64,000 nucleotides of DNA, from contig JAVIAB010000073.1 in NCBI GenBank assembly GCA_032433765.1, positions 70,693,959 to 70,757,958 on the forward strand. The letters are read 5' to 3'. The notes below the pieces were generated by a model that was given only the letters and a program-made list of their open reading frames with translations, was not told where the DNA came from and did no database searches. Positions 55,178 to 64,000 of this stretch are shown piece after piece. Numbering within the stretch: the stretch's first letter is position 1; the number at the start of each line of letters is the position of its first letter. A program made the position numbers and the translations under genes. Origin of the DNA: Megaustenia siamemsis. Its lineage: Eukaryota > Mollusca > Gastropoda > Stylommatophora > Ariophantidae.

Positions 55178-55294
55178 ATGGGCTCCTTGTTTAGGAGTGA
55201 GGAGATGCGGCTTTGCCAGATGTTCTTGCAGACTGAGGCTGCTTATGCTTGTGTCTCAGAACTTGGTGAACTTGGGATAGTACAGTTCAAAGAT
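55178..55294 (+). CDS. ATP6V0A: V-type ATPase V0 subunit a, first coding exon
   Basis: Codes 39 residues beginning '[18 protein letters not shown]' and '[18 protein letters not shown]', the highly conserved N-terminus of eukaryotic V-ATPase subunit a (usual start [27 protein letters not shown]). The protein (about 800-850 residues: cytosolic N-terminal half, membrane C-terminal half with the proton half-channels) couples ATP hydrolysis to proton transport across endomembranes or the plasma membrane. The ATG is set by homology. A 3' splice acceptor 'tttttatctag' ends at 55124, so a 5' untranslated exon probably lies upstream. The donor GTGAGT at 55295 is in phase 0. The exon end and its donor are the seed of the 52-bp tandem array that follows. 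Which paralogue (a1-a4 type) cannot be told. Confidence 0.95.
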
Positions 55295-55570
55295 GTGAGT
55301 AATAGTTAAACAATTCTTCCTTCTAGGAATACTGCTGTTCAAAGATGTGAGTAATTGTTGATGAAATCTTCCTTCTAAGGATAGTACAGTTCAAAGATGT
55401 AAGTAATAGTTGATCAAATCTTCATTCTATGGATAGTACAGTTCAAAGATGTGAGTAATAGTTGATCAAATCTTCCTTCTAGGGATAGTACAGTTCAAAG
55501 GTGTGAGTAATAGTTGATCAAATCTTCATTCTATGGATGGTAGAGTTAAAAAATGTGAGTGATATTTGAT
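55275..55570 (+). repeat. 52-bp tandem array of the exon-1 end and its 5' splice site
   Basis: Units start at 55275, 55326, 55379, 55431, 55483 and 55535 (periods 51-53). Each has 'ggatagtacagttcaaagat' (codons IVQFKD of exon 1) + 'gtgagtaatagttgatcaaa' + 'tcttccttctag'. Unit 1 is the real exon-intron junction and the others lie in intron 1. Two more units follow the LINE at 56866-56996. Most copies keep a GTGAGT or GTAAGT donor, and several keep a 'tcttccttctag' acceptor-like end. Confidence 0.93.
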
Positions 55571-56865
55571 TAAATGCGATGATCATCGCACAATAAGCCT
55601 TATGAGTCATATGACTAAGATATTATTAAGAATCATCATGCGAAGAGTGCAAAACAAAATCAGTCCAGAAATTAGCGATGAACAGTGTGGTTTTGTTAGA
55701 GATAAAGGAACAAGCAATGCCATTTATATCATAAGATCTTTAGTAGAAAGAGCCATAGAGGTGAAAACAGATCTATACCTATGTTTCATAGATTACACCA
55801 AGGTATTTGACAAAGTAAAGCACCAAGAAATAATCAAAATTTTAGAAAGCATAAACATAGACAGCAAAGATCTAAGAACAATAAAGAACATGTACTGGCA
55901 ACAAACAGCGGCAATAAGAACAGGAAACCAATTGGGAATGTTTCAACAAATAAAACAGGGTGTTAGACAAGGTTGTGTGCTGTCACCAGATTTGTTTAAT
56001 ATTTATAGTGAGATTATTTTAATATCCATAAGGGACATGCCCGAAATAACAATTGGAGGTCATAATATAAATAATCTAAGGTATGCTGATGATACAGTCT
56101 TAATCGCTAAGAGTGAAAATGAGTTACAAGAAATGTTGGACATTATAATGAAAGAAAGCAAAAATAAAGGACTCAGCCTTAATAGCAAAAAGACAGAGGT
56201 AATGGTAACAACAAACAAAAAAGACATCACCTCATTGCAAAATAAAGACAAGTGGAACAATATTAAAAAAGGTAAATAAATTTAAATATTTGGGAACTTT
56301 GTTAACCTCAGACAGAAGATGTACAAAAGAGGTGAGATGCAGAATGGTTCAGGCAAAAGCAGCTTTCCAAAAAATGAGGAAGATACTATGCAATCCATTG
56401 TTGACAATAGAAACAAGAAAAAGAGTTCTTAAATGTTATGTAGAGCCAGTCTTAACATATGGATGTGAATCATGGACAATAGGACAACAGACAAGAAAAT
56501 CACTGGAGTCTGTAGAAATGTGGTTTTACAGAAGAATGTTGAGAGTACCATGGACAACTAAGAAGAGTAATGAAAATGTTCTGAAAGAGGTCAAAGCAAA
56601 AAGAGAACTAATTTCCAATATTAGGAAGAAACAATCATCCTTTTTTGGCCACGTAATGAGAAGAGAACAACTGGAATATATTGTGGCAATTGGGGAAATT
56701 GAGGGACAAAGAGATAGAGGGAAGCAAAGAGAAAAAATACCAGACAACTTAAGAGAATGGCTTGGCAGAAGGTCAAGAACTGAAATAGTAAATAACTGTC
56801 GAGATCGAAAGTTGTGGAGAGACATGATCACCTACGCCAGTAGGCCTGGTACTTAATGATAATGA
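55571..56865 (+). mobile_element. LINE L-A, RT to C-terminus, in V-ATPase intron 1
   Basis: Longest L-A copy. The 237-codon frame reads 'HRTISLMSHMTKILLRIIMR', 'EISDEQCGFVRDKGTSNAIY', 'YLCFIDYTKVFDKVKHQEII' (RT Asp), 'GVRQGCVLSPDLFNIYSE' and 'NNLRYADDTVLIAKSE' (YADD), then frameshifts at 56270 to the 188-codon 'GTLLTSDRRC ... CRDRKLWRDM' C-terminal frame. This is an APE-type LINE lacking its endonuclease. It splits the 52-bp splice-site array, with atatttgat at 55562-55570 and 56866-56874 as target duplication. Same strand as the host gene. Confidence 0.93.
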
Positions 56866-56996
56866 ATATTTGATCAAGTCTGCCTTCTAGGTGGATAGGA
56901 CATTTCAAAGGTTTGAGTAATAGTTAACCAAATCATCTTTCTAGGAATAGTACAGTTCAAAGATTTGAATAATAATTGATGAAGTCTTCCTTCCTT
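56866..56996 (+). repeat. 52-bp splice-site array, distal units
   Basis: Two diverged units beyond the LINE: 'ggataggacatttcaaaggt' + 'ttgagtaat' and 'ggaatagtacagttcaaaga' + 'tttgaataat'. Both have lost the GT of the donor (tttgag, tttgaa). Confidence 0.88.
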
Positions 56997-58575
56997 AAAA
57001 GAATGAGCATTTTCTTGCAGTTTTTGTTCTTGTAGGAAGCATGAGTTCCAAATATTTATGTGCCATTCTAATGGTAGTTTGTTTGTTGATTGTATTTATC
57101 TATCTATTGTCCTTTCGAGCCGAAGACGGCACATAGGGCAGAACCACAATCTCAAAAACAGAAACCTTGCATGCCAAAATGGCACATATTGCAGAGATTG
57201 CTGCTTCTAAAAAGCATGATTGTGTGCAACCGTATAAATTAATCCTTGTGGATGCTTGTCACAATGACAGTTTTGTGGACCCGTTTTGGAAACATCTTTG
57301 ACAAATCTAGAGATATACCCACAAGTTTTCATTGCTCTCTTATGTCTTGTATCTCAAAATGCTCAGTATTGACTGTTCTTTTTGCATACAGTGGTATAAA
57401 ATGTCTATAGTATTTTATTCTTTCTTGCGTTAACCCTACAACCACTAATGGAATGAATAATTTCCTTCAATATCTGCCATTAATGGGACATTGAGTGTGC
57501 TTATATAAGTTGTGTTTTGTAGTAGAGATCTGATATTTGCGTCTGCAGCAAGACATTAAGCACTGGGTTGCATTCCCTCATAATCCTTACTTAGATGGCC
57601 GAACAAGTCTGTTTGTAGGGGCACCACAAAGAGATGGATAAGGATCTTGATATCTCTGGGTCATAGATCTTGATTTAAGTAGTCGGCAATAAGTCACTGA
57701 CCACTTTCAGCTCTGGTGCTGACAGAAGCTCCTCTGCTCCAGATGTCTGTATTATAAAGTGGTATGCTATTATAAAGTGGTAACCAAAATGTGTTGACAT
57801 GTTTTTAAAAAAAATATAAACTTAATTTTTTGTTTGAAGTGAAATTTTGTGACACAAGATCAATCAAAATGTCATTAAACTAACCCATGTTGGCAGAAAA
57901 GGTTCTAGAAATGACCTTTTATTGGTTATAATACATGGATTGGACTAAAATAATAACATTACTTAAAACTGTGTAAGATCAGTAACCACAGTAATTGGTC
58001 CATTGTAGAGTCATATCACCCCCAAAGGCCATCCATGTGAAGTGGCCAATCGTCCACAAAGGACTAATACAAAAAAGAATTAATTTGGTTTTTCCAATAT
58101 TAAGATATACAGTACTTCTGTTATTTAGTTCCCCTTTATTTGTGCGCTGTAACTTATAGTTTATTCTGAATAAAGTAGATGCACATATTCTTAATGAATT
58201 TATTAATGTTACCCTATTTGCATTTCTTAAACTTTTATTTTGAATATTTATATTCATTCATCCATGGTTGAGTAATTTTGGAGATTTTGTCTCTCCATAA
58301 CCCTCATTCTTGATGCTGTGCCATATTTCCTCCACTTAACTTTTCCTATGCCTTTGTCAAACATCCGGCATCTTTTTTCTTTATCTACCTCTTCCCTTCT
58401 ATTTTTTCCTGTTAGAAGTATTCCAACCTGCCTCTTCTCCCCATATGCCATAAATCTGAACTACCTTTCCCTAGTTCGTTTTATAATCTTTCTTGCTCCA
58501 TCTGCCTCATTTAGTTAAATAATTACACCTACATTTAATTAAGGATTTATTTGTTTTAATTTTTTTTCCTTCCAG
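56997..58575. other. Remainder of V-ATPase intron 1
   Basis: No element or gene recognised. It ends in a pyrimidine tract and acceptor 'tttttttccttccag' at 58575. Confidence 0.7.
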
Positions 58576-58654
58576 CTTAATGATGGCGTGAATGCCTTTC
58601 AGCGTACATTTGTTACACAAATTCGAAGATGTGAAGAGATGGAAAGAAAACTAC
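58576..58654 (+). CDS. ATP6V0A: V-ATPase subunit a, exon 2
   Basis: 'LNDGVNAFQRTFVTQIRRCE' + 'EMERKL' continues the family text ([27 protein letters not shown]) directly from '...VQFKD' of exon 1. Acceptor cttccag, donor GTAAGT, 79 bases, leaving phase 1. It forms part of the N-terminal cytosolic coiled-coil arm that contacts the peripheral stalks. Confidence 0.95.
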
Positions 58655-58828
58655 GTAAGTTTTGACATGACAATTTTACAGCACAAAATTGGTAAAAGGC
58701 TATACACAGAATATGTGCCTCTATTATTATTAGATTATTTTTCGTACAGTTGAGCTTTAAAAATGCATTGATGTATTATGATTCTTAAAGTTATGAACAT
58801 AACACATTGTGAATCTTTACATTTAAAG

Positions 58829-58926
58829 GATACATTGAAAAGGAAATCCTCAAGGATGGAATGAAGATTCCAGACATCTTGGATAATCCAAAGGCACCAG
58901 CACCGAAAGAAATGATTGCTCTAGAG
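58829..58926 (+). CDS. ATP6V0A: V-ATPase subunit a, exon 3
   Basis: Acceptor 'catttaaag' in phase 1, reading (R)'YIEKEILKDGMKIPDILDNP' + 'KAPAPKEMIALE', then GTAAAT donor in phase 0. Family text is 'fiEKEi.k....l....NP.aP.p.emidLE'. The 'DGMKIPDILD' stretch is unlike the vertebrate sequence, suggesting an invertebrate-specific paralogue. Intron 2 is only 174 bp. Confidence 0.94.
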
Positions 58927-60055
58927 GTAAATGTTTGTATTCATAGTCAACAAATTATTTAGCTTGCCATTGAAAAGTTAAGATGTATTTAGAATAAAAG
59001 AAAGAGCTCCATCATGCCTTGAACACTTTACACAATGAATATGATGTTGATGCCCATATTCTTCTTCCATCTGCACATCTTTGAATAATGTGTCAGCACT
59101 ACATCAGACCAGATAACTTTGCCAGACATTAATATCTGGTACATATTTAAGACTGGGTGGCTGTGCATTGATGAGCAGTGTTAGAGTGTTAGTATTTTAT
59201 TTTATGCGTGTCTCTAAAAATAGGTGATATGTTATTTTTGTCTCATGAGGATTAACAATGATTTAGTCCATATTAAATGCTTGAAACCTCTGATATTGAT
59301 TCCTCTTTCCCGTCCATCCCTGTGTGACAGTTATGATGAAATGTGGGTCCTTCTGAATTTGCAATATAAAATAAACAATACTGCTGTGTAAAAAGCAATA
59401 CTGCTATATAAAAACCATACTGTTTGCAGATCTTATATTGATGAACATGACAGCCTGAAATCTAAAATGAATATACAAAACTGGTGATGACTCATGAAAG
59501 CAATCATGCATATGATGTGCCACAGTCATTGAGAAGAGCCCAGCAGTTTATTTTTTAAAAGGTCTATCACTTTGGCATAGATTGTTCTAGAGGTGACATT
59601 CATCTTTCTCTGTTAAGATCAGCCTGGAAAAGACTTGGTGTGTGTCATAAAAGCTGCAATACTGAGTTACAACAGGAAGTTTGTCCCCAATCTGCTATCA
59701 CTGGGAAGAATAGTCATAATTTCTCGAGTTCCTACTTCTACAGACAACATTGATGTTAAAGAGGTAATGACTTGCAGCACCTGATTATTGAACAAGGCTG
59801 GGTGAGTCTAGAAACCTGTTTGGCCAGAGAATGAAACCTGACCTCTTGCCCTCATTAGACTAATTTACTAACTGCTGCTGTAGCAGTGGCTTCTAATGTG
59901 AATGTGGTAGAGTTGAAATGAAAAAAAAATTTGTTTCCCAGAATAGGTTATTCATAATTTCTTTTAGATTTCCTAGCTGGCAACAAAAACTAACCTGTGT
60001 ACATTAGTTCTCTTCACTTTTGTCACCGAACATCTCAGTGGTTTAAATTTACTAA
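58927..60055. other. V-ATPase intron 3, left part
   Basis: No element or coding signal seen before the SINE at 60071. Confidence 0.65.
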
Positions 60056-60070
60056 TTACTGTTTTGACTT

Positions 60071-60317
60071 AGCCACGATAGCTCAGTGGTTAGTGAACTG
60101 GACTACAAAGGACAAGAGGTAGGGTTCGATCTCAACCGATGGCTTCCGGGTTCACCCAGCCTTTAATGGGTACCAGGTTTTTTTATGGGAAAGTAAAGCG
60201 GCACGGGCGTAATACCGACCACATTACTCCAAAAATTAATGTGCCAAAGGTCTGTGAAATTTATGGTCACTAACACCATATTCCCTATACGCCACTTGAC
60301 GTGACGGGAGTACTTAC
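60071..60317 (+). mobile_element. SINE family B in V-ATPase intron 3
   Basis: Full-length copy ('gccacgatagctcagtggtt', 'gtagggttcgatctcaacc', 'cgtaataccgaccacattac', 'gacgtgacgggagtactta'). Exact 15-bp target duplication ttactgttttgactt at 60056-60070 and 60318-60332. Same orientation as the gene. Confidence 0.95.
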
Positions 60318-60589
60318 TTACTGTTTTGACTTGAACAAACCCATATATCTCTGACTAGTGGTAATAACAGTTAACGAAAGAATTTAGTAGAAACATTTTT
60401 CTTATTATTTACTTGTTTTCTTAATGTTTTTCAGTTGCTCTTTGCTATCTTTCTTTTGCTGCCTCAGCTCAGCATAGTTTTTCTCCATTCATTGACAATT
60501 CAGGAGCAGAAAAACAGCTAATGTAAGATTTTGTAGTTACCAGCAGTGATACAAATGTTTGAATATGATTTATTTTAACCTATTTTCTA

Positions 60590-60950
60590 TCAAGAGAATT
60601 GAAGCCTTTGAAATGTGCGTTGATAGAATAGGTAGAAATGGATGGAAAGAAAAGAAAACAGACGGTGAAGTCTCAAAACAACTAAAAATGAAAAAAAGAA
60701 CTCAATATAATTCAAACAAGACAAATGAAAATTTTGGGGCATGTTAAAAGACACAAAAGCCTACTAAAAATAATCTTGAAAGGAAAAATACAAGGTAAAA
60801 GAGACAGAGGCAGATAAAGACTAACTTGGATGAGTAACATCAAAAGATGGACAACTATGACAACCTGCACCATCAAAGCAAGAGACTGGGCAGAATGGCA
60901 TTCCATGGTAGTCAACCTTCGTTGTGGAGACAGCACTCAATGATGATGAT
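60590..60950 (+). mobile_element. LINE L-E 3' fragment in V-ATPase intron 3
   Basis: 'RIEAFEMCVDRIGRNGWKEK', then after frameshifts 'DEQHQKMDNY', 'HHQSKRLGRMAFHGSQPSL' in shifted frame, and a terminal 'gacagcactcaatgatgatg'. Matches 35460-35815. 5'-truncated. Confidence 0.82.
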
Positions 60951-61125
60951 TTTCTATAAACATTTTCACTCGTTCTCCTAACAGGATAGTTTGTTTAAAA
61001 ATTCATCTTTGTGTTTAAATGTTCTTCTTTGCTTTGGAAGCTATATGGCTTATAACATCCTTCTGTCTCTGAGGTTTCTGCAAAGCAATTTTATGTGAAG
61101 AATGTTCTATCCTGGTATGTTCTAG

Positions 61126-61254
61126 GTTGAGTTCGAAAAAATAGACACTGAACTTCGACAAGTAAACAGTAACAATGAAGCTCTCAAGCAAAATCATTTG
61201 GAGTTGAGGGAACTGAAAGAAGTACTTGAAGGTACTCAGAACTACTTTGCTGTG
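61126..61254 (+). CDS. ATP6V0A: V-ATPase subunit a, exon 4
   Basis: Acceptor 'ggtatgttctag', 43 codons 'VEFEKIDTELRQVNSNNEAL' + 'KQNHLELRELKEVLEGTQNY' + 'FAV', donor GTAAGT, phase 0 on both sides. Family text is 'a.FEKlE.ElkevN.N.eaLkrnflELtELk.iL.ktq.FF'. It is strongly heptad-like, as expected for the coiled-coil part of the cytosolic domain. The intron to the next exon (61255-63337) holds the dispersed repeat and nested SINEs; 61255-61929 shows nothing. Confidence 0.95.
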
Positions 61255-62475
61255 GTAAGTAATATATTGATTTTATTGAGATGTAAGTAAGAAAAAAAAA
61301 AGTTTATGTTCTATAGTATTCATGGCGAATATGGTGTCTGTGTATATGTTTTTCAATAATCGTTAGTATCACACCAGGCTACCTAACTTTACCAGAGAAA
61401 ATTTATGATACCCATTTCACAGACTGGGAACAGGAGAGAAAAATAAAGGCAATAAAGAAGCCTCCTATATTAGAAGCGTAATAGTGTTCCCAAATATAGC
61501 CAAAGTTGGACACATACAACAAAATATTTTTCCACCTAGCCTGTTATAACAGCATAATCTAAAACAAACAAAAAATATTATTTTTATGGCTTTTTCATAT
61601 TTCTCAGGTGTGCTTAATTTTTTTTATGGGACTGAATATCAACATGGCCATAGATATCAGTGAAGAATTGTTTATTGCAAATTTGTTTGTAATTATGCAG
61701 GAAAGTACCAACTAATAGTGTAGTACTTATGAGATGTATTCATGGAGACATTAATGTGCTTCATTTTGATACATGTTTTTTTTTTCATGTACGTTCTACA
61801 GTACTCCATGTGCAACACTAGTTGCTTAACTTAACGGCCAGCATAATTAAATAAAATAATAAAAGAGGACTGCTGTGAGATCGAGTGTAGACTTGTGAAC
61901 TGATTTATCATTTCACAAATTTACATTGCAGGGGAGATCTGAGTGCTTACGGACTGTTGTTCGGTGTACAATGAGAATAATCTGATGAAGAACTGTGTTT
62001 CAATGTTCGGATTTGGAGGCAAAAACAATGTCATAAAATCATCAAGCGCTCATCAAGCGCTATACATAAAAAAAAAATATGATGATCAACATTTTGAGGA
62101 GGATGTAAACTTCCGGTCAATATGGCGGATAGACGGCAGGAACCGTTAAAGGCTGTGTCCGAAAAGTGTTCCTTGTTGCAGTTTCCTCATATTCCAAGTC
62201 CGGCTTGCTGCCAGAGCTACTGAGTTAAGTGCTCTTTGCACACCGTTAGCTGTGCGTTTAATCCGTTTTGATCATGTTTCGATATTCCAATTGCTTACAA
62301 TGAATTATGATATTGTATGACGGGGAACAGTTGGCTGTGTTCACTTTCTGTGTGGTTTTGCGATATGTCATTTAACGTGAGCTGAGACTGCTATGATGGA
62401 GACTGCAGCTACCTTTCTTTGTTTGGGAGATGAGATATTAATTTGGATTATTCCACTGGCACGGGCGGTTGAGCA

Positions 62476-63009
62476 GGGAGCCGCGATAGCTCAGTGGTTA
62501 GTGAACTGGACTACAAAGGACAAGAGGTAGGGTTCGATCCCAACCGATAGCTTCCGGGTTCTCTCTCTCTCTCTTTACCCCCGTCACGCCAAGTGGCGTA
62601 TAAGGAAATATGGTGTTAGTGACCCTATATTTTACATACCTTCAGCGCATGATTTTTGGGGTAATGTGGCCGGTATTATGCCCGTGCTGCTTTACTTTCC
62701 CAGAAAAAAATCCAGTACCCATTTAAGGCTGGGTGAACCCGGAAGCCGTCGGTTGGGATCGAACCCTACCCCATGTCCTTTGTAGTCCAGTGCACTAACC
62801 ACTGAGCTATCGCGGCTAGCTTCCGGATTCACCCAGTCTTAAATGGGTACCGGATTTTTTTTTCTGGGAAAGTAAAGCGGCTAGGGCGTAATATTGACCA
62901 CATTACCCAAAAAATCATGTGCCAAAGATCTGTAAAATTTATGGTCACTAACACCATATTCCCTATACACCACTTTGCGTGACGGGGGTACTTTACTTTT
63001 TTTTTTTTT
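62476..63009 (+). mobile_element. SINE family B (outer copy), interrupted by a second SINE
   Basis: Outer SINE parts 62476-62561 (head to 'gcttccgggttc') and 62831-63009 (body and T-rich tail) together make about 265 bp, a full-length element. Target duplication acgggcggttgagca at 62461-62475 and 63010-63024 is perfect over 15 bp. The outer SINE sits in block C of the dispersed repeat. Confidence 0.94.
62562..62817 (-). mobile_element. SINE family B (inner copy, opposite strand)
   Basis: Full-length reversed copy, from a (CT)n/tail junction at 62562 through 'cccgtcacgccaagtggcgt' to 'actgagctatcgcggct'. Flanked by agcttccgggttc (62549-62561) and agcttccggattc (62818-62830), a 13-bp target duplication with one mismatch. 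Inner and outer copies can pair as a hairpin in the V-ATPase pre-mRNA. Confidence 0.93.
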
Positions 63010-63337
63010 ACGGGCGGTTGAGCAATTATGGATTTTAATTCGTTTGCAGTGATACCGGGGCCTACAATAACCATAGCCGTAAGTATACATTTTAGGAGCA
63101 TTACTTCCTGATTAGTTAACACAATTGTTATTTTACTACTTGACTTCCAGAGTTAATGTTAACACTGGCCACATCACTTCCAAGTGCTGAAGTTTAGTTT
63201 TGTGGAGTTTTGAATACTTCACACCATTTTCTTATTATAGGCTTCTAGATTACATCATCGTGTACAATAAATTATTGATTACATTTACAAAAAAATGTGT
63301 AACATAACAACATGTAAAATATTTGTTATCTCCATAG

Positions 63338-63435
63338 TATGGCCAGGACATTCAGCATATAATGCATGAAGATATACAGAGCCATGACGAGACCAACATT
63401 GGAATTAGACAGCAGCAGCATACGGCTGCTCTTGG
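63338..63435 (+). CDS. ATP6V0A: V-ATPase subunit a, exon 5 (last in window)
   Basis: Acceptor 'atctccatag', reading 'YGQDIQHIMHEDIQSHDETN' + 'IGIRQQQHTAALG' with donor GTAAAC in phase 2. This corresponds to the variable acidic and polar linker before the conserved 'GFVAGVI' segment of the family, which should be in the next exon outside the window. Conservation is low in this part, so support comes from splice phase, reading frame and position. 63436-63839 is intron with nothing recognised. Confidence 0.75.
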
Positions 63436-63839
63436 GTAAACAAAACATATATGTTGTTTATTGTTTTGTTCTCTCTTCATTTTGCAAGAGTGTGAATTCT
63501 TTGAGCTTACTGACAAATTTTATGAGGAATGTTTTTAATATTTGATCCCGTCTTGTTATCTGAACATATGGATGTATAGCCAAATCTCTACCTTATAGAA
63601 ATGACTGCTTTATGACTTTTAATTATTTAATAAAAATAATCTAATTCTTTTGAAAATGGACAAAAATATTCACATTTTATTTCATTTAACAAGTGTAAGA
63701 AGTGACATAGAACAATCCCCAGTCACTTTACACAAAATGTTGATGGTCTTGTGCTTTATTAGTGAACTTAAGAAAGAAAAGTAAACATGAAAGGAGGAAA
63801 AAAGAACACTATAATGAAGTAAAGTAGTAAGTTAAGTAA

Positions 63840-64000
63840 AGGTTTCCTCCATGCCTTGCTAGACATAAGAGGTATTTGGTATTAGTGACTATATTTTTCC
63901 ATTATCATGGCACGTATATGGGTGATGTGGTCTGTATCATGCCGCCTTTGCTTCCCAGGGAAAAACTCTGGTACCCATTTTTAGTGAACATTGTAGCCTT
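63840..64000 (-). mobile_element. Diverged SINE B-related copy, cut by the window end
   Basis: 'gtattagtgactatattttt', 'gggtgatgtggtctgtatca', 'cttcccagggaaaaactctg', 'gtacccatttttagtgaac' follow the order of the reversed family B body. Clearly more diverged than the other copies. The head would lie beyond 64000. Confidence 0.7.

Larger units (their letters stand above)
61930..63075 (+). mobile_element. Dispersed repeat (blocks A inverted + C) with nested SINEs
   Basis: 61930-62278 is the reverse complement of block A at 9142-9475 (for example 'gttcggatttggaggcaaaa' pairs with 'ttttgtctccaaatccgaac'). 62280-62475 and 63025-63070 are block C in the same orientation as at 3445 and 9520. Block A is thus inverted relative to C compared with the 9.1-kb copy. 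The SINE nest at 62476-63009 interrupts block C with a perfect 15-bp duplication. Confidence 0.65.

Noticed and set aside
57979..58518. Short frames in V-ATPase intron 1 as separate genes
   Set aside because: No similarity or codon signal, and they overlap on both strands inside a well-supported intron.

Overview
This is non-coding-rich animal (metazoan) DNA: AT-rich, with spliced exons, large introns, tRNA-derived SINEs, many families of non-LTR retrotransposons, DNA transposons and an unusual number of unrelated minisatellites. I see no prokaryotic gene organisation. The transposon types and the divergence of the V-ATPase exons suggest a lophotrochozoan, most likely a mollusc. That is an inference from memory of the families, not a search result.

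Two host genes can be supported. (1) An astacin-family zinc metalloprotease lies on the minus strand, spread over more than 30 kb. It has a signal-peptide exon at about 36.0 kb, a probable propeptide exon at 24.8 kb, and catalytic-domain exons at 8.9 kb and 5.7 kb (the latter with the HExxHxxGxxH zinc site). The remaining exons lie off the left edge or were not found. (2) The 5' part of a V-type ATPase V0 subunit a gene lies on the plus strand at 55.2-63.4 kb. It comprises five coding exons in compatible phases and runs off the right edge.

Layout. 1-15.3 kb: a succession of minisatellites (40, 44, 52, 28, 33, 77, about 135, 46, 43 and 49 bp periods) interrupted by LINE, SINE and other insertions and by two astacin exons. 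15.3-25.4 kb: unassigned sequence, LINE remnants, a 55-bp minisatellite, a LINE endonuclease region and a dimeric tRNA-like SINE. 25.7-30.0 kb: two related 'ctaaccagacta' satellite arrays. 30.4-35.8 kb: a mariner-type deletion derivative, LINE 3' ends (one amplified in tandem) and a LINE-in-LINE insertion. 36.9-41.9 kb: a 5-kb inverted repeat with 1.75-kb arms. 42-49 kb: a nest of insertions (LINE, then a 5-kb hAT transposon with 8-bp target duplication, then a DD83E IS630/Tc1-type transposon whose 3' region carries a histone-type mRNA stem-loop). 49.6-54.9 kb: SINEs, LINE pieces and a 49-bp minisatellite. 55-64 kb: the V-ATPase gene with repeat-filled introns.

The most interesting signals are: a 52-bp tandem array that copies the exon-1 end and 5' splice site of the V-ATPase gene; the histone-like stem-loop behind a transposase; the 5-kb inverted repeat; four tandem copies of a LINE 3' end; a SINE built of two tRNA-like heads; and several nested insertions whose target-site duplications can be read directly. 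All boundaries were read by eye and should be taken as good to a few bases for elements with a target duplication, and to tens of bases otherwise.
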